Positions 58,301-64,000 of a DNA stretch of 64,000 nucleotides are shown one piece after another (the first letter of the stretch is position 1; every line of letters starts with the position of its first letter). The notes under the pieces were generated by a model, which worked only from the letters and a program-made list of their open reading frames with translations, was not told where the DNA came from and searched no databases. Made by a program: the position numbers and the translations under genes. This DNA is from Atherinomorus stipes (taxonomy: Eukaryota > Chordata > Actinopteri > Atheriniformes > Atherinidae): assembly GCA_023101725.1 (NCBI GenBank), contig JALJCO010000163.1:124001-188000 (forward strand), read 5' to 3'.

Positions 58301-58936
58301 TTAACAACTTTCCCCCCCTTGTGAAGCCACATTCTGTCATTTCTTTCTTCATCTCTGATTTCATTCATTTCAGAAAACTAGATTTAACACGTTTCAACTC
58401 TGAAATACAGAACCAGTGTGGCTGTGTTGCCTGTTGAAGCATCAGACACACACAGATGCAAGGTTAAAACCACTTGTTTTACATTTGAAAGTACATGCTG
58501 CCTCTTAACCTTTAGATAATGAAACTAAATACCATGAGACCACATCCAAATGTCTTCTGCAGGTGGCATCACTAATAGGGGTCTAACAATACATCAATCT
58601 ATCCTAAATCGATCCAAAAGCAGCTAATCTCCACTGCCAGCTGTCTTGGTTATGATCTGTGGGTGAAATTGTGGTTTTTGTCCTCATCCTGACGGCCATG
58701 TTGTTTTTATCTGGCTGTCACAGGGTGAGAAGTATCTCATCTTAAAGAAGAAGTACAGACACTTGTTGCATGAAAGAGATGACAAACATCAGAGGACAGA
58801 TGGAGACCAGCCCAGACATCCGAACCCGCCTGGATCCACGGCCGCGGCGCGGTGGGAGGCCGCGAACACCCAGACTTCTTCCGGCCAGAAAGAACAGCAA
58901 GATGAGGCCATGGCGTGTGGAGATCCTGATGCAGAG
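48089..58936 (+). CDS. SOWAH (sosondowah ankyrin repeat) family gene, first three coding exons
   Basis: Exons 48089-48221, 57907-57968 and 58724-58936 join in frame to 136 codons beginning [18 protein letters not shown]. Residues about 5-80 ([49 protein letters not shown]) have the pattern of the N-terminal winged-helix domain of SOWAHA/B/C/D proteins. These are cytoplasmic or nuclear proteins of poorly known role with ankyrin repeats near the C-terminus. The remaining residues are a hydrophilic linker. The ankyrin part is not in the window. I cannot choose the paralogue. Intron 1 is 9.7 kb and full of transposons. Confidence 0.82.
48222..49236. other. SOWAH intron 1, first part
   Basis: CpG-rich at the start, then ordinary intron. 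No exon seen. Confidence 0.5.
49237..50223. mobile_element. hAT-like element carrying another inverted-repeat element (49435-50073)
   Basis: The outer end is AGAGATGCACGATCCAG, with a GATCGG(C)-rich right side. The inner element begins AAAGGTTGAATATGGAACA and ends TGTTCCATATTCAACCTTT. An inverted relative of the outer element is at 56690-57300. Confidence 0.6.
50449..52124. mobile_element. Tc1-like element with TACACTGCCTGGCC termini, split by a later insertion
   Basis: The left TACACTGCCTGGCCTTAAAA pairs with the right TCTTGGCCAGGCAGTGTA. A segment from about 50607 to 51514, with its own TTAAAGGG / CACCTTTAA ends, interrupts it. On the minus strand the right part has decayed transposase-like text with the words QHDNARIH-like at 51530-51580, now broken. 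Confidence 0.6.
52125..52713. other. SOWAH intron 1, no feature
   Basis: AT-rich sequence without gene or recognised repeat. Confidence 0.5.
53077..53832. mobile_element. hAT-like element inserted in the MITE (middle of three)
   Basis: It starts TTAGGGATGCATGATATTGG and ends GGCCGATTATATCGTGCATCC. It contains CCGATA-rich arms and is itself interrupted. Confidence 0.7.
53239..53640. mobile_element. Inverted-repeat element inserted in the hAT-like element (innermost)
   Basis: It runs from AGGGTGTGAAAAAAATTTTC to TATTTTTTTCCCCACCCCTA, with ACTGAAATATCGCAATATTT inverted at the right. Same family as 4334-4636. Internal GAGATTTTGTTAGTAAAATA repeats. Confidence 0.7.
54011..55307. other. SOWAH intron 1, no gene
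   Basis: Repeat-poor sequence. No exon supported. Confidence 0.45.
55308..55384. repeat. (TA)n/(CA)n compound microsatellite
   Basis: TA runs broken by ATACACAT, then a CA run. Likely variable in length. Confidence 0.97.
55386..55625. mobile_element. Mariner-type MITE, one end only
   Basis: GTCCTCAAAAGTATTCATAC and CCTCCAATTAAAGAAAAGGC match the ends of the elements at 7412 and 9865. The opposite end is missing. Confidence 0.55.
55990..56640 (+). mobile_element. Decayed Tc1-like transposon
   Basis: GATGTTGGTCTGTTTCAGAA, GCATCAAGCAGAGAAAACAT and AAACTACTAAAACTGGGTTA are the inverse of text in the 51.8-52.0 kb element, so this is a second, inverted Tc1 copy. GGTCTTGTGGTCTGATAAG is the worn transposase DE region. 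Frames are broken. Confidence 0.55.
56690..57600. mobile_element. Two abutting hAT-like fragments
   Basis: 56690-57300 is an inverted relative of 49237-50223 (GCCGATCCAGCA, TGTCAAGCCTGATGCCTTCA). 57300-57600 is a relative of the 20.5-kb and 23.7-kb elements (GCTACCACCATTGTCTGATA, GGTATCGAAGTATCGACTCG). Confidence 0.6.
57907..57968 (+). CDS. SOWAH gene exon 2 (62 nt)
   Basis: The acceptor is CCTTGCAG|CT and the donor is GGAT|GTAAGT; phase 1 to 0. [20 protein letters not shown] is the second helix and strand of the domain. Confidence 0.88.
58724..58936 (+). CDS. SOWAH gene exon 3 (71 codons)
   Basis: The acceptor is TGTCACAG|GGT and the donor is AGAG|GTGACT; phase 0 to 0. [19 protein letters not shown] ends the domain; the rest is Gln/Ser/Ala-rich linker. 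The donor is weaker than the others, so the 3' boundary is less certain than the rest. Confidence 0.8.
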
Positions 58937-60149
58937 GTGACTTTAAGATCTAATATTCTCTTAACAAACAAGAACTGTTGACAGTTTGGCAGGATGCAGC
59001 TGAAACTGCTGAATCCGCCGTCGCCTCAGAACACAGTGTAATTTTCATGCAAGTCTCGCATTTATTTATACACAGAGCCCTTTCTGTTGGTGCACTCTGC
59101 CTCTCTAGCATGTGTCAGCAGTTACTGAATGGATGTTGACACAGAGAACCAGTGTATAAGAAATAAAAAGCTGTTTTGCTGCGGTGAATAGAAGTCAGCC
59201 ACCATGAAGAGACAAAAAGAGACAAAAGGTCAAAGGGTTTATGTCTTTACATGAAGAGCAGAGCTGTTTAAAGTGCTTGTTTAATGCATGGTAATCCTCT
59301 AAAAGTACTTTTATATTGTTCATGCAATAAACTTTAGCACGTAATCATAGAATAGGGTGATTTAATGCATGGTATGCTGCTGGTTGAGCGTCGTCACACG
59401 TAATTATTCCACCCAGCAGTGAAGGGAACATTATCTGTCCTTGCCCAGATGGTGATGGGTGGAAAACAGCAAATAAAGTGTTAATGTTGGCTGTTAACAC
59501 AGCTGACTGTCATCACACCGTAGCATCACAACACACTGAGTTAACAGCAGTCATGCTTATGTAGGAGGATGAGCTGGACAGAGATTCTGGATCAAAGTAG
59601 GGAAGTATGATATTGGCTTTTTCACCGATATCCGATGTACCGATATTGTCCAACTGTTAGTCTCTGATATAAACCAGCACCAATCTATGCAGACAACTGT
59701 GAGGTTGAATCTCCTTTATTTTAAGAAATACAACTATATTCTGCTCTGAGAGCAAAGATCCCAAAATATCCTTAACTCAGCCAGAGGAGTTCATTTTGGA
59801 CATCTGGCTGCCAGATATCAGATACTAGCAGGTATTAGCCAACATGTGGCTAAATCTAATGTTTCTGACAACTTGGTAACTTAACCAACAACTTAAAACC
59901 AGACATATTATCAGCAGCTTCAAAGCAAGTCAGTCTGTAGCAGCAGCAGCTGCACCGTAGTCACATGACTCTGAAATGAATGCTGGGATATGAAGTTCTT
60001 CCAGGATAACAGGGACTTTTATACATGCTGGACCGCTGATAATGGAAGAAGTTCTCAAGAGATTTCTTTAGTAAAAAAAATTGACACAGTGCTTTTTAAT
60101 AGCAATACGAGATCGCTACACAAAATATCACAATATATTGGTATTTTAC
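58937..60149. mobile_element. SOWAH intron with an ATATCGGC-family hAT-like fragment (59598-60130)
   Basis: 58937-59597 has nothing recognisable. 59598-60130 shares ATATCCGATGTACCGATATT, CTAGCAGGTATTAGCCAACA and ATGAAGTTCTTCCAGGATAA with the 10.7-11.4 kb copy, inverted in part. Its far end is not found; the LINE lies next to it. Confidence 0.55.
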
Positions 60150-61560
60150 ATGTACCATGTCATGTACCAGCCTGAGGCAGAACAGAGTTCCTGTGCTGTG
60201 GAAAACATCCTGTCTTGTTCCTGTCCCTAAAAAACCACAACTAGCTGAACCAAATGGCTACAGACCAGTTGCTCTGACATCTCACATCATGAAAGTCCTG
60301 GAGAGACTCTTACTGGCTCACCTCAACAAGCAAGTCAACACCTTTCAGGACCCATTACAGTTCACATATCGTAATGGGCTTGGGGTTGAAGATGCCATCA
60401 TCTTCCTGCTTCCGAGAGCCCACTCTCATCTGGACCAGTCAGGCAGCACTTTGAGGGTCATGTTCTTTGATTTTTCAAGTGCATTTAATACTATTCAGCT
60501 GCTTTACTATGTCAGAAGCTCCATAACTTTCAGGTGAATCCCTCCACAACCACCTGGATTTACGACTACCTAACAAACAGACCACAGTTTGTGAGACTGA
60601 AAGGTTGTGTGCCTGAGATGGTGGTCAGCAGCACTGGAGCACCACAAGGGACTGTACTCTCACCATTCCTCTTTACACTGTACACCTCAGACTTCCAGTA
60701 CAACTCTGAGTCCTGTCATCTGCAGAAATATTCTGATGACTCTGCAGTTGTGGGGTGTATTAGTGATGGACACGAAGCTGAGTACAGGGAACTTGTCAAT
60801 CAGTTTGTGAAATGGTGCAGTAACAATCAGCTCATCTTAAATACCAGCAAGACTAAAGAGATGATTGTTGACTTCAGGAGGAGCAAGAATAAGCAGCATA
60901 GTCCTGTCTACATCCTGGAAGAGGAGGTGGAGGTGGTAGAGAACTACAAATACCTGGAGTTCAGCTGGACAACAGACTCGACTGGAAACGCAACAGTGAC
61001 TACATCTACAAGAAAGGTCAGAGCAGACTCTACTTCTTGAGGAAGCTGAGATCATTCAACGTCTGCACCAAGATGTTGCAGATCTTCTACAAGTCTGTTG
61101 TGGAAAGTGCAATTAGCTTTGCAGCATCTGCTGGGGAAGCAGCATCAGAACCAGAGACTTGAAGAAACTAAACAAGCTGATCAAAAAAAGCTGGTTCTGT
61201 GCTGGGGAGAACTCTGGAGCCGCTGGAGCTGATCGTTCAAAAAAGAATGCTGCACAAGCTGATGAAGATGATGGAGGATTCTTCCTCCTCTCCACAACAC
61301 GGTGAAGAATCAACAGAGTGTGTTCAGTGGGAGGCTGCGTCAGGTTCACTGTAGAACAGAGAGATACAGAAATTCATTCCTACCAGCAGCATCACCCTGA
61401 AGAACAAGACTGACTGATTATTGTTATGTTATTATTCATATAAATGTTATATTGCTAAAGACAAAAAAAGAAGAAAAAAAAAAGAAAAGGGAAAAAAAGG
61501 AGTGAGCTTTTTACAATGCTGAATTTCCCTTCTGGGATAAATAAAGTATTTTTTATTTCA
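60150..61560 (+). mobile_element. LINE (L2/CR1-group) 3' fragment with broken reverse transcriptase
   Basis: The reverse transcriptase is readable in several frames: VPVPKKPQLAEPNGYRPVAL and MFFDFSSAFNTI (60157-60537), then TGAPQGTVLSPFLFTLYTSD and the YSDD active site (60534-61040), then KLRSFNVCTKMLQIFYKSVV and KLIKKAG in shifted frames. The 3' end ATTTCCCTTCTGGGATAAAT followed by TTTATTTCATTTCATT is typical of fish LINEs of this group. It is truncated at the 5' end and frameshifted, so inactive. I cannot choose between L2/Maui and Rex1/Babar. Confidence 0.8.
60157..61040 (+). pseudogene. LINE reverse transcriptase remnant
   Basis: Two overlapping frames hold the N-terminal palm (FFDFSSAFNT, first catalytic Asp) and the later palm (YSDD catalytic pair). 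A deletion or frameshift at about 60500-60540 separates them. It lacks the endonuclease domain. Confidence 0.8.
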
Positions 61561-61645
61561 TTTCATTTTCTCATACCCCCTAATCATTACCGAGATATAT
61601 CCTGCGACTTTAAAAGACTTTAAAAGACTTTAAAAAGTCTTTAAT

Positions 61646-61836
61646 AGGGGTGTAACGATTTGGTTAACAACGATATGATTCATATCACGATTTATGGTTT
61701 CTGATTTGATTTCAAGTCACTGAATCGAATTGGATCACATTGTTTTAAATGAACCAATATCGTCCATGAATCGAATCAGAAACCATGAATTTTGATATGA
61801 AACAAATCGTTGTTATACTGAATCATTACACCTCTA
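61646..61836. mobile_element. Palindromic hAT-like MITE (AGGGGTGTAACGATT)
   Basis: The ends are AGGGGTGTAACGATTTGG and GAATCATTACACCTCT. Almost the whole length is self-complementary around CATGAATCGAATCAGAAACC. Confidence 0.7.
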
Positions 61837-64000
61837 GTCTTAAACGTCTTAAATTTACAAGTCTGCATTTAAACCTGCATTCACCTTCAAAAATCCTGAA
61901 ATTTGACAGTTGTGGTATTAAATTTCAAATAGTTAGTCATAAATTGTCTCACACTCCAACATATTTCTGTCACTTAGAAAAATGACAGCGAAATAAAACA
62001 TCAAACACAAAAGTAACAGATCCACGTGTTCCCCCACACCAATAACTCTTGACAGAGCGTTTGTATTAGCCAATCAGCAAACGATCAGGGCGGGTCTTTG
62101 AACAGTCGTCACCTCTCAGCCTGAGGTTTGCGTGAACATCTTGTTTACCTTTTGGAGGAAAATTTCAAACCGAGTACCAATGATAGACGTAGGTAATGAT
62201 GGCCAAAAGTTGTTGTTCAATCTATCTTTTTTTTTTACAAATGTTGAGGTATCTGCGTTTTTGCTGGTGTGGCCGTGAAATAGGCATAAAATTCTAATCC
62301 AAGTGGTCATAAAAAGGTCTTAAAAAGTCTCAAATTTAACTTGTTAAAACATGTAGCAACCCTGCATTGTTTTTCTAAGGAGTTGCTCTTGCAACACACC
62401 CTGGTGTTTACAGAGTAGGATGCACAAAAGGCAGGACATAATGCATCAGGTATACAAAGAGAAATGGAGAGTTTTGATTACAACATGAGGCTACAAACAT
62501 AACCATGCCTCAGACTCTTTTTATGTTTACCACATTTATCTGTGCATCCTATCAGGAAAGATTATAGAAGGAAAAATGAGTTATCAGCATGTGTTTGCTG
62601 TAAAATGCTCAGGTCGAGTCGAAACGGCATGAATGATGCCTCTCTGCTTTTTAGCGTGTGACATGGGTTTGAAGCTCTACTTTCCAAAATGCATCAATGC
62701 TTATTTGTGTGTGTGTGTCAGAATAATTTGAATGTATTTTCATTGTTTCCCAGTCTCATTCTTAAAGATGCTTGGATAAAGGTGCAATGTGGAAAACCTG
62801 TAAGGGAATGAAAATATTCTGACTCCCAGTTCCAGTGGTTCCTCCTTTCACCCACCAGGTGGTGCCAAGTAAATTACCTGGATCTGTAACCAAGCAAGCT
62901 GCTTCCAAGAAGGACAAACTGGGGGAGAAACTGCATTTAAATGAAGCTGCCTGTTGTTATGCTAAGTAGTAACGTGTAGGACCTCATTAGAAAGATAATA
63001 ACCATTTGTGCCCATTGAGGAGATGAGTAATTCACCCCAGAAACAGAGACATGTCTCCCCTTGATGACCTGTGCAGTGGATAGATGAAATATGTTGGATT
63101 TTGTTTATCTAACACTTAAACTGGATTAATCCTGTTTATTTAGGATATCAGTCTCTACAAAGAAGTTCATGTTTAGGACACAATGTTCAGCGGTGACAAA
63201 TATTTGATTTTAAGCTACCTGGCAGGTTCACTGTGGTGTCACACGCTGTTTTATTCGCCCTCCTGAGCCTGTTTGATGTGCTTCATGGAAGGTGTCATGC
63301 ATATCGTACCTCTGCACACACTCAGTGGAGGTGATGACCTCTGGAGACCAGAATCCCTGTTGTTAGAAGAAGAAGCTGCAAGAAGATCATCATATTCCAA
63401 CTTTGGACATAACACAGATGTATTCAGGTCATTTTTGATGAAGTGGCAAAGAAAAGACACTAGTTGGTGTGAGGCGGACAATCATAGTTATCACTACCTG
63501 CAGTATCACCTTTAACTGTAGTTAAAGTCAGAAATAGATACTGGACTCTTGGGTCTCTGGAAACCTTGAATAACAGCTTTGGGCTTTTCAAAGTCAAAAC
63601 CAAAACATTTCCATATTTTAAAGAATGCTTTACTGTAAATGAATTTGAAAAAAGAGTCAATTGGTATCACAAACACAAAATACTTTATGGGTCACAGGAA
63701 AGAAAGGCTTTAAATGTTACTTGTATTGCATAGTAAACACACAGAGACCAATATAATATCCGAATTCAGCTGGTTTTGTACAGTAGCTGCTGAACTCTAC
63801 AGACTGGGGCTTGGCTCCGTTTTTAAGGCTAACAAAGGGTTGCCCAGCAAGCCGCCAAACCCCACCGCTCTGTCTCACCCCATGTCTGCCTATATTTCAC
63901 ATGCTAGTTAGCCACATATGTATCGTTGGCTCTACTGAACACATGCATACATATTTTGCCATCTTTTGTCATTATAAAAAAAGTGTTGCATGGCAATATT
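61837..64000. other. SOWAH intron or downstream sequence
   Basis: Apart from the possible exon at 62859, no gene is supported. A small TG run is at about 62705-62719. Confidence 0.45.
62859..62965 (+). CDS. Possible SOWAH gene exon 4
   Basis: After TTTCACCCACCAG, a phase-0 frame reads VVPSKLPGSVTKQAASKKDK, then LGEKLHLNEAACCYA, and closes at AA|GTAGTA. The Lys/Ser/Pro-rich content suits the linker of SOWAH proteins and the phase matches exon 3. No homology can be claimed for the linker. Confidence 0.35.

Noticed and set aside
59565..59596. Short exon-like segment EDELDRDSGS after a TATGTAG acceptor in the SOWAH gene
   Set aside because: Only 32 bases with a weak acceptor and a GTAGGG donor; chance matches of this size are common.
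63260..63520. Open frame reading GGDDLWRPESLLLEEEAARR after CACTCAG in the SOWAH region
   Set aside because: The composition looks coding and the phase could follow 62965, but no convincing donor closes it and no known domain appears. Left undecided rather than annotated.

Overview
The window is vertebrate nuclear DNA, almost certainly from a ray-finned (teleost, probably percomorph) fish. The signs are GT-AG introns, CpG-richer exon islands in AT-rich introns, and dense fish-type repeats: Tc1/mariner MITEs, hAT-like elements, a Penelope-like element and L2/CR1-type LINE pieces. No species can be named from this alone. There are no operons, CRISPR arrays or bacterial genes.

Three transcription units can be supported. 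(1) Positions 12250-25134 on the plus strand hold 13 consecutive coding exons of plekhg5, a RhoA-type guanine nucleotide exchange factor. Every exon joins in frame, giving 876 residues with a DH-PH core, an acidic linker, the conserved C-terminal block and a PDZ-ligand tail. The tail is completed by a 10-nt last exon. Two possible alternative first exons lie upstream (5763-5876 and 8684-8722), both ending in phase 0 as exon 12250 requires. The N-terminal Ras-binding-like exons of the long isoform were not found. (2) Positions 48089-58936 on the plus strand hold the first three coding exons of a SOWAH (sosondowah) family gene. They encode the N-terminal winged-helix domain. A further exon is possible at 62859-62965, and the ankyrin repeats must lie beyond the window. 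(3) On the minus strand, 32050-32239 looks like the terminal coding exon of an unidentified gene convergent with plekhg5.

Layout: 1-12 kb is plekhg5 upstream or first-intron territory with many small transposons; 12.2-25.1 kb is the plekhg5 body; 25.1-26.4 kb is its probable 3' UTR; 26.4-47.9 kb is repeat-rich intergenic DNA with a Penelope element (29.3-30.8 kb), a Tc1 element split by a LINE fragment (36.4-38.4 kb) and a hAT-like element with a large hairpin and a tRNA-like segment (40.3-41.6 kb); 48.0-64 kb is the SOWAH gene, whose 9.7-kb first intron carries transposons nested three deep, followed by a broken LINE at 60.1-61.6 kb.

The most noteworthy signal is in the last plekhg5 intron. 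A 1.34-kb transposon with imperfect 8-bp target duplications contains a 20-copy, 40-bp minisatellite, and 17 copies carry an intact TCACATGA octamer (the M-box recognised by MITF/TFE factors). This array separates the body of the gene from the micro-exon that supplies the last residues of the PDZ ligand. Retaining the intron would create an immediate stop and remove that ligand.
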